64,000 nt of DNA from CATOSP01 sp965216155 (GCA_965216155.1 CBDCFD010000007.1:1-64000); one strand, 5' to 3'; shown: positions 1-8,609, counted from the first letter of the stretch. Notes: a model not told the origin generated them from the letters alone. Made by a program: numbers and translations.

Positions 1-2
1 TT

Positions 3-422
3 GAGCGGCTATGTAACCGGGTAGCCGCCGAGACGCTTCTACCCCAAGGCGAGTTCCTGTCCCATTGGCGGGACGACGAAGAGGTTTCTCAGAACGTTCA
101 AACTTTGGCCCGGAGATTCCGAGTCAGTGTCCTCACGGTGCTGCGCCAAGCGCTAGATCTGGGAAGACTGGGCCAGGAAACTTATCGGAAGCTCCTGTCA
201 GATGAACTCGGCCGCCAAACACGGCGTGCCGAGGGTCAGAGTGGTGATTTTTACAACACTTTCCTAGCTCGAAACAGCCGGTTGTTTTGCGAATCGGTAG
301 TAGCTGCTGTCAGTACCGAGCGGGTCGGCCGTATCGATGCCGCCCGGTTGCTCAACGTCAAGGCGCAAACCATCGGCAAGCTTGCATCCCGGCTATTCGG
401 GGACTCGAGACCGAGTGCCTGA
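3..422 (+). CDS. ImmA/IrrE-type metallopeptidase/antitoxin, C-terminal part (5' end outside window)
   Basis: The reading frame is open from base 3 and ends at TGA 420-422, so the gene starts before the window. The first visible residues (ERLCNRVAAETLLP) match the conserved region after the zinc site in COG2856 ImmA/IrrE proteins. The tail (FYNTFLARNSRLF ... GRIDAARLLNVKAQTIGKLA) is the helical C-terminal domain of the same family. The HExxH zinc motif would lie upstream and cannot be seen. Xre/COG2856 proteins paired with DUF4411 proteins are a recognised predicted toxin-antitoxin arrangement, and the next gene overlaps this one and is DUF4411. The role is therefore probably antitoxin or regulator. 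Confidence 0.75.
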   Translation, partial: ERLCNRVAAETLLPQGEFLSHWRDDEEVSQNVQTLARRFRVSVLTVLRQALDLGRLGQETYRKLLSDELGRQTRRAEGQSGDFYNTFLARNSRLFCESVVAAVSTERVGRIDAARLLNVKAQTIGKLASRLFGDSRPSA

Positions 423-930
423 CTTCTGGCTAGACTCCGATGTCCTAATTTCGGCGAAAAACGGCCTTCTGGCCTTCGACATAGCCCCACGGTTCTGGGC
501 CGCTCTTGATCGCCACTTCGAGGCGGTGCGGATTTCCAGTCCGGTCATGGTATACGAGGAATTGACTTCCAATTACCACCAAGACGAATTAGCAGACTGG
601 GCACGGGCACGCCGGGCCACACATTTCACCGATGCCAACGAACAGACTCAAGAGCAGTTCACACACATCGCAGATTACGTCGTGAGTGCCTATGAGCCGG
701 CTTTCGCAGAGGCATTCCTGGACTGCGCTGATCCGTGGCTAATCGCGTATGCTGTCTGTCTCGGAGGAGTGGTAGTGACAGGCGAGGCGTTTGGAAACCT
801 ACCCAATCCGAACCGGCGAACGGGGTTAATCGGCGCAAGAGTGAAGATTCCCAACGTTTGCGCCCGGTTTAACGTCCAGGTCGTTTCGCTGGCGGGAATG
901 CTCAGAGCCCTGGGAGTGACAGACCTGTAG
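415..930 (+). CDS. DUF4411 PIN-like toxin candidate
   Basis: A protein of about 171 residues starting at GTG 415, overlapping the stop of the ImmA/IrrE gene by 8 bp, which indicates translational coupling. The N-terminus (FWLDSDVLISAKN) is the PIN-like first strand with an acidic residue; DCADPWLIAYA and the VVTGEAFGN segment supply further acidic positions. This is the usual build of DUF4411, a PIN-fold family found beside Xre/COG2856 genes and predicted to be an RNase toxin. The longer frame back to 337 would run deep inside the upstream gene and is not needed. It ends directly against the convergent queE stop. Confidence 0.75.
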   Translation: MPDFWLDSDVLISAKNGLLAFDIAPRFWAALDRHFEAVRISSPVMVYEELTSNYHQDELADWARARRATHFTDANEQTQEQFTHIADYVVSAYEPAFAEAFLDCADPWLIAYAVCLGGVVVTGEAFGNLPNPNRRTGLIGARVKIPNVCARFNVQVVSLAGMLRALGVTDL

Positions 931-1638
931 TCATTTCCCCCTCTGGTCGGCCCAGAGCAGGATGTGCAGCCTGGTGGAAAAGCGGAAGCCTTCCTTCACG
1001 CAGGCGTCGGAGACCCAGTTGCTGCGCTCCCGGAGAGTATCAACGGATGTGCCTTCGGGCATGAGTATTATACGCCGGTTGGGGATTTCGAACCTGTCGC
1101 GAAGCTCGCGAACTTCGTCCAAGTCGGCGGGCCCTGCGACCACAAATTTGAAGTAGGCGTTGGGCAGTCCGGAGAACCCCTTCAACACTTCGGGGACTAT
1201 TCTGCGGGCCAGCGGGTTGCCGGAATTGGCTAATTTGGGAGAAACGTTCCACTGGCCGATGCCGCGGACCAACTCTGACATGGGAAAGATGGTCCCGTTG
1301 GTCTCTACCTCACAGAAGTAGCCCGTCTCCTTTAGTCCGGCGATCAGAGGGGTCAGGCCGCGCTGCTGCAAAAGCGGCTCGCCTCCTGTGATTACCAGGT
1401 GCGGACAGCCATAGGCCAACACCGCGTCCCGCACCTGTTCCACATTGAGGGTCATCACCTCGTCTTCGTACCTGTAGTTGTCCCAGTCCCAGGTGTACTT
1501 GGTGTCGCACCAGGAACATGCCAGGTTGCATTGGGCGAGGCGGAGGAACACGGTAGCTGTGCCGATATTCACACCCTCTCCCTGGAGGGAATGGAAAATC
1601 TCAGGCACTCCTCCCGATTGACGGCTCACTCGCAGCAC
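931..1638 (-). CDS. queE: 7-carboxy-7-deazaguanine synthase (radical SAM)
   Basis: QueE converts 6-carboxy-5,6,7,8-tetrahydropterin to 7-carboxy-7-deazaguanine on the queuosine path. The protein (about 235 aa) has the family's opening segment FHSLQGEG, the radical SAM cysteines in CNLACSWCDTKYTWDWD (C-x3-C-x2-C) and the TGGEPLLQ SAM-binding motif. I place the start at GTG 1638, two bases after the queC stop, because that gives a normal QueE N-terminus and a GGGGAGG-type ribosome site inside the end of queC. An open frame continues upstream only as a shadow of queC. It is the last gene of the queFDCE unit. Confidence 0.9.
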   Translation of the reverse strand: MLRVSRQSGGVPEIFHSLQGEGVNIGTATVFLRLAQCNLACSWCDTKYTWDWDNYRYEDEVMTLNVEQVRDAVLAYGCPHLVITGGEPLLQQRGLTPLIAGLKETGYFCEVETNGTIFPMSELVRGIGQWNVSPKLANSGNPLARRIVPEVLKGFSGLPNAYFKFVVAGPADLDEVRELRDRFEIPNRRIILMPEGTSVDTLRERSNWVSDACVKEGFRFSTRLHILLWADQRGK

Positions 1639-1640
1639 GT

Positions 1641-2396
1641 TCAGGCCCTCCCCAATCTGACCAGGGCGGGGTCGGCGATCCCGGCTTCGGCAAAGCCCTT
1701 GGCCCTCAATAGGCAACTGTCGCAGCTTCCGCACGGGTAGTCCCCACCTTCGTAGCAACTCCAGGTATATGCCAGGGGAGCATCGAGTTCGACACCCAGC
1801 TTCACGATTTCGCGCTTCGACATGTGGATGATGGGGGTCTCTACGGTAAAGGCCACATCGTATTGGGCCCAGAGTTTACTCCCGTAGGCCAGGCCCTCGG
1901 CGATCTTCTGGAAATACTCGGGACGGCAGTCGGGGTATCCACTATAGTCGATCGCGTTGGGGGCCATGTATATGCTGGCCTTGAGTCCGGAAGGGTCCAA
2001 CCCGTCGTTCTCTATCGAGTACAGCACCTGGCTCTCCAGGTAGGAGGCCGCCAGGGCCAGAAAGAAGGTGTTCCGCAGGGGAACGTAGGTGATGGGAATG
2101 CTGGCGCCCATCTGTTCCCTGGTCCGGTCCCCAGGAATCGGGAAGCGCTCTGGGTTGGTGAGCGCCGAGTACCAGGCTACCCGGCCAAAGAATGAAATAT
2201 CCAAAAGCTCCATGGGGATGCCCATCATTTCCGCGATCTCACCCGCGCACTCCACTTCCTTGCTATGGGTCTGCCCATAATGGAACGTCAGAGCGGTGAG
2301 GTTGCCGGTCTGGTTGCGGGCCAGGGCGGCGACCGTGGTGGAGTCGAGGCCACCGGAAAGAAGCGTCACGCCGTAGCTAGTCATCGTGACCGGCAT
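1641..2396 (-). CDS. queC: 7-cyano-7-deazaguanine (preQ0) synthase
   Basis: QueC makes preQ0 from 7-carboxy-7-deazaguanine, ammonia and ATP. The PP-loop ATP-binding motif SGGLDST is near the N-terminus. The C-terminal zinc-binding cysteines are present (TWSCYEGGDYPCGSCDSC). Length, about 251 aa, is somewhat above the usual 220-240. The start at 2396 overlaps the queD stop by 20 bp; a second ATG four codons on (2384) is an alternative. It sits in the middle of the queF-queD-queC-queE unit, and the overlaps on both sides point to one transcript. Confidence 0.93.
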   Translation of the reverse strand: MPVTMTSYGVTLLSGGLDSTTVAALARNQTGNLTALTFHYGQTHSKEVECAGEIAEMMGIPMELLDISFFGRVAWYSALTNPERFPIPGDRTREQMGASIPITYVPLRNTFFLALAASYLESQVLYSIENDGLDPSGLKASIYMAPNAIDYSGYPDCRPEYFQKIAEGLAYGSKLWAQYDVAFTVETPIIHMSKREIVKLGVELDAPLAYTWSCYEGGDYPCGSCDSCLLRAKGFAEAGIADPALVRLGRA

Positions 2397-2820
2397 CCCG
2401 GGAATATTCAGCGTACTGGTCCACCGACTCCCAGACCCGGACCCTGACGGGCGGGGTCCCGCAGAGCTCGGCCACCGTGTCGAATAGCACCCTGCTGATT
2501 ACTTCGCAAGACGGGTTTTCATCGGCGAACTGATAAACCCTGTTCTTGGTCAGAGTTGCAAGAGCCTTAACCAACTCGTGGTCGCGGCTGTTAACCAGGA
2601 AAGCGTGGTCCCAGTTGTCGTCTATCCATCTCCTCACTCTGCGCTTTAGGTCGGTGAAATCGAAAACCAGACCCTGGGAATCCAGGGATGAGCCGCCCAG
2701 GAAGACCTCAGCCCTGTAGGTATGCCCGTGGGGGAAGGCGCATTTTCCGTCGTAATCCAGTAGCCGGTGGCCGCTATCGAAAGTGGTCTCTATCCGTACC
2801 AGGTACATCCGGCTATCCAT
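2377..2820 (-). CDS. queD: 6-carboxy-tetrahydropterin synthase
   Basis: QueD converts dihydroneopterin triphosphate to 6-carboxy-tetrahydropterin. Zinc ligands are visible as FDSGHRL and FPHGHTY, and the conserved DFTDLK and NWDHAFL segments follow, as in the PTPS/QueD fold. I use the ATG at 2820, just inside the end of queF; a longer frame reaches 2850, and ATG 2808 (MYLVRIETTF) is also possible. Length is about 147 aa. Second gene of the operon. Confidence 0.9.
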   Translation of the reverse strand: MDSRMYLVRIETTFDSGHRLLDYDGKCAFPHGHTYRAEVFLGGSSLDSQGLVFDFTDLKRRVRRWIDDNWDHAFLVNSRDHELVKALATLTKNRVYQFADENPSCEVISRVLFDTVAELCGTPPVRVRVWESVDQYAEYSRDAGHDD

Positions 2821-3253
2821 CTGCCCGGGAGTCGGCAACCGGGTAGTCAACCGACACTGAGCAATGGATTCCGCCCCGCACCTTGTAGTCCAGGGTGACG
2901 TTCATCTTTCTGGGACTGCATAGGGCAACCAGGTCTTTGAGGACCCGATTGGCCGCATGCTCCTGCACGATGCCAACGTCGCGGAACGACAACAGGTAGT
3001 ACTTGAGCGACTTGAGCTCGATGCAACTTTCCTGGGGGACGTAAGATATTTGGACCGTCCCGACGTCCGGGAGTCCGGTCCAGGGACATACAGCGGTGAA
3101 CTCGTCCGTGTCCACCTGTACGACTGCCCGCTGTTCCGGGTAGTCGTAGGCGAACGCCATTAGACACTCCGTGTCTATAGCCCCTTCGTCTCTGATGGAC
3201 AGCCGGTGGTCCAGGCTCTCGTATTGCTCTTTAAGTTCCGGGATGGTTGTCAT
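2813..3253 (-). CDS. queF: preQ1 synthase (NADPH-dependent 7-cyano-7-deazaguanine reductase)
   Basis: QueF reduces preQ0 to preQ1, the base inserted into tRNA. The protein (146 aa) is the short single-domain type. The catalytic cysteine lies in TAVCPWTGLPD, and the NADPH/substrate region ESCIELKSLKYYLLSFRD is the family's E(S/L)KS-K-Y signature. It is first in the operon. With queD, C and E it gives the full route from dihydroneopterin triphosphate to preQ1; folE, tgt and queA/G are not in this window. I see no preQ1 riboswitch upstream. Confidence 0.93.
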   Translation of the reverse strand: MTTIPELKEQYESLDHRLSIRDEGAIDTECLMAFAYDYPEQRAVVQVDTDEFTAVCPWTGLPDVGTVQISYVPQESCIELKSLKYYLLSFRDVGIVQEHAANRVLKDLVALCSPRKMNVTLDYKVRGGIHCSVSVDYPVADSRADG

Positions 3254-3538
3254 GGGCCCCCCTTTTTGGGCGCCGGGACATCGAGATGGAAATCGTACCG
3301 AAGTCTAGTACGCTAGCATCCCAATTGTAATTGTTACCCGGAGGAAAAAAAAGCATCGACTATGCGGCACACGCTACATCTCCGGTGATGAGTGAGACAC
3401 CGGCAAACCCTGGCTCCAATACCGGCGTTTGCTTAAACGGACGAATGTAAGGTAGTATCTCGTTACTTTGAGCGGGCCTCGTGATTCGGCGGCTATAGCA
3501 CGGCGGTCCGCCAAGAAATAGTACGCGAGCGCCGTTTT

Positions 3539-4051
3539 ATGTCTTACACACTAGCGGACTTGGACGAAATGACCCTGGAGCAGGGATTAGACCTGCCCTT
3601 CGTTGACCGCGGCCAGCTATTGGACCAGATCATCGCGGCGGGACGTCACCAGTCGACAGACATAGATTCCTACCGGGTGGGCCTTTATTGCGACTATTTC
3701 GAGGAAGACCTGCTGCGGATGCACAAGGTGGGAGCGATCAAAATTCACTGCCGGGGGACTACGTCTTCAGGGTTCGACGGCCTCGTCGTGGGTGAGACCG
3801 ACGCCGACCAGTACCGGGCGGCGTTTCGCCACGTAGAGACCCACCTCAAGGCGGCCGGCTCCAGCTTCAGCCGCGTCGTCAGCCTGGTTATATTCCTGAC
3901 GGACATGGACAACTGGCCGCTGCTCAACGAGATTTACCGGGAGTTTGTGCCCAATCCCCCTTGCCGGGCTGTGATAGGCACCACCGGATTGGCGCAAAGC
4001 CCCTTGGCCATCGAAATCGTCGAGTGTATCGCATACCGGGTGCGCGACTAG
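3539..4051 (+). CDS. RidA/YjgF-family protein with extended N-terminus
   Basis: A protein of 170 aa. The C-terminal 110 residues (QYRAAFRHVETHLKAAGSSFSRVVSLVIFLTDM ... NPPCRAVIGTTGL ... IEIVECIAY) match the RidA trimeric enamine/imine deaminase fold. The first 60 residues are longer than in classical RidA, resembling the subgroup with a preceding helical segment. The arginine of RidA active sites is present in the PPCRAVIG segment. The start is ATG 3539, without a strong ribosome site. Physiological substrate unknown. It lies 96 bp upstream of the Sec-OsmC gene and may share its transcript. Confidence 0.75.
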   Translation: MSYTLADLDEMTLEQGLDLPFVDRGQLLDQIIAAGRHQSTDIDSYRVGLYCDYFEEDLLRMHKVGAIKIHCRGTTSSGFDGLVVGETDADQYRAAFRHVETHLKAAGSSFSRVVSLVIFLTDMDNWPLLNEIYREFVPNPPCRAVIGTTGLAQSPLAIEIVECIAYRVRD

Positions 4052-4147
4052 AAACCTGTCGAAACTGCCCGGCCCAAACAGTCGCCGAAGGGGCATCCAG
4101 AACGTAAGCTGGAACCCCCGGCAATAACAAACTTGAGGAGGGATGTT

Positions 4148-4585
4148 ATGGCGCAATTGTCCCTGGCCTACAAGGTCCGCAGCTACAGCACCAGCACCCT
4201 GGGTAGGGCGATCTGCAACGCGCGCACGCACCATTGGGTCGCCGATGGCTCTGGCGGCGAGGAAGTGGGCGCCGGAGAGCTCTTCCTGTCGGGCATCACC
4301 GCTTGCGCGGTCAACATGGTCGAGAGGATCGCCAGCGACGAAGAGATTCCCCTCGAATGGATGGACGTTAGCGTAGAGTCCTATCGCGACCCCGATAAGG
4401 CCCCCGCAGACATCTCCCTTTACGACGCCATTCGCGTGAATTTCGAGATGTGGGGAGTGGCCGCGGAACAGGCCAACGAACTCGTGGAGACCTGGAAACG
4501 GCGTTGACCCCTCTACGGTTCGGTCGCCGTGGCGACCCCTGATACCACCGTGGACTTGGTCTCCCACGCTGAGCCCCACCGGTAA
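4148..4585 (+). CDS. OsmC-like peroxidase, predicted selenoprotein (in-frame TGA at 4505-4507)
   Basis: OsmC/Ohr proteins reduce organic or inorganic peroxides with two cysteines. Start ATG 4148 has the ribosome site GAGGAGG six bases upstream. Residues 48-56 (SGITACAVN) hold the first cysteine, C53. The frame meets TGA at 4505 and then continues without a break to TAA 4583 as PLYGSVAVATPDTT..., which is the usual OsmC C-terminus CPLYG...ATPD with the TGA exactly at the second conserved Cys (U120 of 145). A perfect 7-bp hairpin follows 14 nt after the TGA. OsmC-like selenoproteins have, to my recollection, been seen in marine metagenomes. A simple nonsense mutation is the alternative, but intact downstream homology and the hairpin argue against it. 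The RidA-like gene is upstream. Confidence 0.87.
4522..4537 (+). promoter_or_regulatory. Candidate bacterial SECIS hairpin of the OsmC-like gene
   Basis: GGTCGCC pairs perfectly with GGCGACC around a GT loop, or as a 6-bp stem with a CGTG tetraloop. There are 21 nt between the TGA (4505-4507) and the loop, and G is first or second in the loop. This fits the known bacterial layout of UGA, short spacer, stem, and small apical loop with a G in the first two positions. The hairpin lies inside the coding sequence, as bacterial SECIS elements do. Confidence 0.75.
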
Positions 4586-4831
4586 TATTCTGACGGGGCG
4601 ACCCTACCCGGCGCCCTAGTTCCGGATAGGCTCCGGGAATCATCGGCGCTCCAACTTACAACACCTCAGCTCGGACCCAGAGCCCGTCGGCCAATGATTC
4701 GGCGGGCTTACTTTATGGCCCTCCCCTGACTCTCTTAGCCGATTGGCGAAAAGCATACTCGGCACTTCGGCGGTATACTAAGTTTAACCTGCCCGATACC
4801 TGCTGCCGGAGGCGATAGCTACATCGACGTA

Positions 4832-6772
4832 TTGAGCTCCATACCTATTCTCGCTTTGGGCAGCGGAGATACCGGCCTGCTGCGAGACCTGGCAGTGATA
4901 ATGGCCGTGGCGGGCGTGGCGCTGGTCATCTTCCGTCTTGTCCGCTTGCCCGCGGTCCTCGGATATCTTGTTGCCGGCGCCTTCATCGGCCCCTTTACCG
5001 TATGGAACCCGCTGGTCGAAGACCAGGACACCATCCGGCTGTTGGCCGATTTGGGACTGGTCCTGCTCCTATTCGGTATTGGCCTCGGCGTGGGGTGGCA
5101 ACGCATCCGGAGCGTGGGGACCAGCGTGGTCATCATCGGGCTGGTGGAGATGACCACCATGTTCGCCCTGGGTTTCGAGCTGGCCAACATGCTGGGTTGG
5201 AGCAAGACCGAAGGCGTGTTCTTGGGGGCGGCGCTGTCAATCAGCAGCTCGGCAATCCTGATGACCATGCTGCGGGAATCCGGTGAACTCCTCCAAACCC
5301 GGGGCCAGTTGATCGTCGGTATCCTGGTCATCGAGGACATTGTTGCCGTGGTCCTGCTCACGGTCCTTACGGGCGTCGCCACAAGCGGGGAAACAGACCC
5401 CGGCTCAATAGGCGTATTGGCTGTGAAGCTGGCCACATTCGGCGCGGTGGCCCTGGTTGTTGGAGCCCTTGTGGCACCGCGCGTAGTCGGATTCGTCAAC
5501 GGGTTCCAATCGCAGGAAGCCCTGCTCATTACCGGACTGGCCATGTGCTTCGGACTGGGGCTGATCGCGGCGCAGTTGGGACTCTCGCCCGCGGTCGGAG
5601 CGTTCCTGATCGGAGCGGTGCTGGGCGATACCGAACACGCCGAAGAGATGGACCGGATCATGGGGCCGGTCCGGGACATGTTCGCGGCCATCTTCTTCGT
5701 CTCGATAGGAATGTTAATGGACCTCTCTGTGGCGGCGGACTTTATCGTCCCAACTCTGATTGTGGCTGCGGTATTCATCGTCGGAAAAGTGCTGGCCGAC
5801 ACCCTGGGGACCTTGCTGGCGGGACACAGCGGCAAGGAGTCCCTCGACGTGGGGCTGGGCATGCCCCAGGTGGGGGAATTCTCCCTGGCCATGGTAAGGG
5901 TTGGGGTCGAAAACGCGGCAATCGGCGGCTTCCTCTACCCGGTGTTGACCGGTGCGACCGCTATTACCGCACTGGTGTACCCCCTATTGTTTCGCTCTAC
6001 CAATGCTATGGCCGGGTTTTTGGACCGCCATTCCCCTAGATTGCTCAAGCTGTATGGGGGCGGTCTTGTCCTGGCATTGGCGGCATTGCGCAGCGCCTTC
6101 CATTTCCACAGCCCCAGGGCCCGCAGGATCCAGCGAAGCACACGGCTCATATTGCTCAACATGGGGATCATCAGCCTATTCATCGCGATTGGCACGGGGA
6201 GCCTGCACTTCACACCCGAATTGGCTCGAATGATACACCTGCGCGAGAACGTGGTTGGACTTGCCATCGGAGGGATAGCCCTTGCCATGGCCGTTCCTGC
6301 GAGTATTCAAGTCTGGAAATCTCTCCGGACTCTCAGCGACGGAATAGTCGGGTACGTACTGCCAAGGAGACTACGGGCATCGGAAATCCTGCGCGGACGG
6401 AACATGCATGTCATCTTGCGGGACAGCATCGCAATTCCTCTTATCCTGGTGCCCGCGATTTGGAGCATTCCCCTGATTTCACGCCTGCTGTCTATGGGCG
6501 TATTGGTGACACCTCTCGCCATCGCAATGGCGGTGGGGTTGGTCGCGGGCCTGGCCATTGCCGCATTTCAAATTCACCACGTACTGGAGCGGACCTTCAT
6601 CCAGACGTTCCTGGGACCGGACGAGCTAGAGTATATCGACGAGCCAGACCCCCACTACATCGATGACGACCAGTACGTATACGCCGACGACCATGTAGAT
6701 GCGGAGTACACCTACGCGATTGACGCCGAGCCTTCATCCGAACTCTCAGTGGGAGACTCCGATGACTGCTAG
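4832..6772 (+). CDS. CPA2-family monovalent cation:proton antiporter
   Basis: A protein of 646 aa with about 12-14 hydrophobic segments. The Na+/H+ exchanger fold is recognisable from LPAVLGYLVAGAFIGP near residues 30-50, LLLFGIGLG, SISSSAILMTML, and the double-acid-type segment VGAFLIGAVLGD. It belongs to the KefB/CPA2 group but lacks a C-terminal RCK/TrkA-N domain. Instead there is a second block of membrane segments (about 415-590) and a very acidic tail rich in Asp, Glu and Tyr (about residues 603-646). Start TTG 4832 is the best fit, though its ribosome site is weak. Substrate (K+ or Na+) cannot be told from sequence. Confidence 0.85.
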   Translation: MSSIPILALGSGDTGLLRDLAVIMAVAGVALVIFRLVRLPAVLGYLVAGAFIGPFTVWNPLVEDQDTIRLLADLGLVLLLFGIGLGVGWQRIRSVGTSVVIIGLVEMTTMFALGFELANMLGWSKTEGVFLGAALSISSSAILMTMLRESGELLQTRGQLIVGILVIEDIVAVVLLTVLTGVATSGETDPGSIGVLAVKLATFGAVALVVGALVAPRVVGFVNGFQSQEALLITGLAMCFGLGLIAAQLGLSPAVGAFLIGAVLGDTEHAEEMDRIMGPVRDMFAAIFFVSIGMLMDLSVAADFIVPTLIVAAVFIVGKVLADTLGTLLAGHSGKESLDVGLGMPQVGEFSLAMVRVGVENAAIGGFLYPVLTGATAITALVYPLLFRSTNAMAGFLDRHSPRLLKLYGGGLVLALAALRSAFHFHSPRARRIQRSTRLILLNMGIISLFIAIGTGSLHFTPELARMIHLRENVVGLAIGGIALAMAVPASIQVWKSLRTLSDGIVGYVLPRRLRASEILRGRNMHVILRDSIAIPLILVPAIWSIPLISRLLSMGVLVTPLAIAMAVGLVAGLAIAAFQIHHVLERTFIQTFLGPDELEYIDEPDPHYIDDDQYVYADDHVDAEYTYAIDAEPSSELSVGDSDDC

Positions 6773-6830
6773 CGTTGGTCGGCGCACGGCGCGAATGTTA
6801 GAATGAGTCAACGGCCATCGGAGGTTTTCC

Positions 6831-7763
6831 ATGCGTATCTGCTCATTCCTCCCCAGCGCGACCGAAATAGTCTACGAGCTGGGCCTGCAAGACCAGCTAT
6901 TCGGCGTAACTCACGAATGTGACTTCCCGCCTGAAGCGAAGCTCAAGCCGAACGTGGTCCATAGCGTCTTCGACGGCATGGAACCCACCAGCGCGGAGAT
7001 CAACCGGATGATATCAGAGCGCCTAGCACAAGGACTCGGCATCTACGACATCGACCAGGAGATCATGAAGGCCGCCGAGCCCGACCTGCTCCTGACTCAA
7101 GCCATCTGCGAGGTTTGAGCCATCTCCACTCGGCAGGTTGCCGAGGTCAGCGTCAGCCTCCCCAAGGAGCCACAGGTACTTTCCCTGGACCCTCAATACC
7201 TGGGAGACGTGCTTTCCGACATTCGGGGCGTGGCCCATGCCACGGGCGCCGACGACAAGGGCGAACAGATTGCGTCCCGGATGCAGGCGCGGATCGACGC
7301 CGTAGCCAGCCGGGCCGCGTTGGCTACCACCAGACCCAGGGTGCTGCACGTGGAATGGGTCGATCCCCTGTTCTGCGGCGGCCACTGGGTGCCTGAGATG
7401 GTCGAGATAGCCGGCGGGGAAAACTGCTTCGGTGACAAGGAGACCGGTTCCTTCCAGATGCAGTGGGACGCGATTGTGGAGAGCCAGCCCGAAGTCATAA
7501 TCTTCATGCCCTGCGGCTTCGACGTGAAACGGGCGCTTCAGGACGTGCCGATCCTGACCGCGCGTGAGGGGTGGGACTCATTGCCCGCAGTTAAGAATCA
7601 GAGGGTGTACGTAATCGACGCCAGCGCCTATACTAGCCGGTCCGGACCCAGGCTCGTGACCGGGCTGGAAATCATGGCGGAAATGATTCATCCGGAGCTG
7701 TTCTCGGGGATGGTGCCGGAGTCGGGTGCAGTCAAGATCTACGGTTCGCTGGTCAAGGTCTGA
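6831..7763 (+). CDS. Cobalamin-binding (BtuF-like) protein, predicted selenoprotein (in-frame TGA at 7116-7118)
   Basis: The protein has the helical-backbone periplasmic-binding fold of COG0614 (BtuF/FepB) but no signal peptide, so it is probably cytoplasmic. Start ATG 6831 has GGAGG seven bases upstream. Family landmarks are FLPSATEIVYELG, THECDFPPEA and, after the TGA, HVEWVDPLFCGGHW. The frame is open from 6831 to 7763 except for one TGA (U96 of 310). It follows LTQAICEV, where relatives carry a second Cys in a CxVC motif, so the site becomes C93-E-V-U96, a CxxU redox-type pair. A perfect 7-bp hairpin with a GGT loop starts 10 nt after the TGA. I know of no described selenoprotein in this family. 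The next gene, Lon-N, is convergent. Confidence 0.88.
7129..7145 (+). promoter_or_regulatory. Candidate bacterial SECIS hairpin of the cobalamin-binding protein gene
   Basis: CTCGGCA pairs perfectly with TGCCGAG around the loop GGT (or a 6-bp stem with loop AGGTT). Ten nt of spacer, then the 7-bp stem, put the loop 17 nt after the TGA. The core GCAGGTTGC closely resembles the GCAGGTCTGC apex of the E. coli fdhF SECIS as I remember it, at nearly the same distance. The rhodanese gene at 58 kb has the same 10 + 7 + 3 geometry. Confidence 0.85.
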
Positions 7764-7791
7764 CCCAAGCGCGGGATTGCCGGCGGCCTGG

Positions 7792-8475
7792 CTAGTTCAG
7801 CCGCGGGCCGCGGAAGGGGTTGCGCTTGGCCACCTCTTCCCGCAGGGCCTCGTTTCCGCGCTTGACCAGGGGAACGAGGCGTTCCAGCCGCTCCTTGGCA
7901 GTGGATGATTCCAAGAGTTGCTGTTTGATGTCCGTCGGCAATGGGATGCTGGTCACGAGGGCCGACGCCACCGAGAACGAGAGTTCGACCGCTTCTTCCG
8001 GGACGTCAGGTTGGGCGGTCCAGCCGCCGGTGAGGGCGGTCAGCATGCGCAGGAACTCGGCGTATTCGGGGCTGATCTCGGCGATCACACCCGATGGGTC
8101 CTCCCCGGCGTCTTCTTCCATGTACCTGATCTCAGCCGCCACGTGGGGGACTCGCTGATAAATATCCACCACTTCGAACCGGCGTTCACCCCGCGTCATG
8201 ATGTTCAGGCGCCCTTCTTCGAGCCGTTCCGACTGGGTGATCCGAGCGGTTGTCCCAATCCGGACAGGTTCCGCCGGGTCGCCCACTTCGAGTCCTTCTT
8301 TGATGAGGAGAATGCCAAAGGGTTCCCCTCGCTCCAGACACTCCCCGATCATCGCCTTATACCGCTCCTCGAAGATGTGGAGGGGCATGGGCATGGTGGG
8401 GAACAGGACGACGTTCAAGGGGAAGAGGGGGATACGGACCAGTTCGCCCAAAGGCGTATCTTCCGGGGTGGACAT
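7792..8475 (-). CDS. Lon N-terminal (LON substrate-binding) domain protein
   Basis: A stand-alone LON domain protein of 227 aa without ATPase or peptidase. The signature is IPLFPLNVVLFPTMPMPLHIFEERYK followed by ECLERGEPFGILLIKEG, typical of PF02190. The C-terminal half is helical (ALVTSIPLPTDIKQQLLES) as in other bacterial solo LON proteins. ATG 8475 is the best start; the frame continues upstream to 8520 without homology. Function of solo LON proteins is not established; substrate or adaptor binding is likely. Confidence 0.88.
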   Translation of the reverse strand: MSTPEDTPLGELVRIPLFPLNVVLFPTMPMPLHIFEERYKAMIGECLERGEPFGILLIKEGLEVGDPAEPVRIGTTARITQSERLEEGRLNIMTRGERRFEVVDIYQRVPHVAAEIRYMEEDAGEDPSGVIAEISPEYAEFLRMLTALTGGWTAQPDVPEEAVELSFSVASALVTSIPLPTDIKQQLLESSTAKERLERLVPLVKRGNEALREEVAKRNPFRGPRLN

Positions 8476-8609
8476 GGTAGCCTTGAGTATATGCCCAGGC
8501 AGGCGGCAGCACAAGCGCACCGGATTTGCTAAATTACGCTAGTCCCAGTTAAGCTTGTGGCCAAGTAGGACTGGCCGAGGGCTCCGCCCAGACCATCGGA
8601 GTGCACCCT

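Noticed and set aside
3254..3538. preQ1 or other riboswitch upstream of queF
   Set aside because: No preQ1-I or preQ1-II consensus or pseudoknot pattern is visible in the 285 bp before queF or the RidA-like gene.
4819..5892. 357-codon minus-strand frame opposite the antiporter
   Set aside because: Low-complexity Ser/Thr/Pro composition without homology; a shadow of the antiporter.
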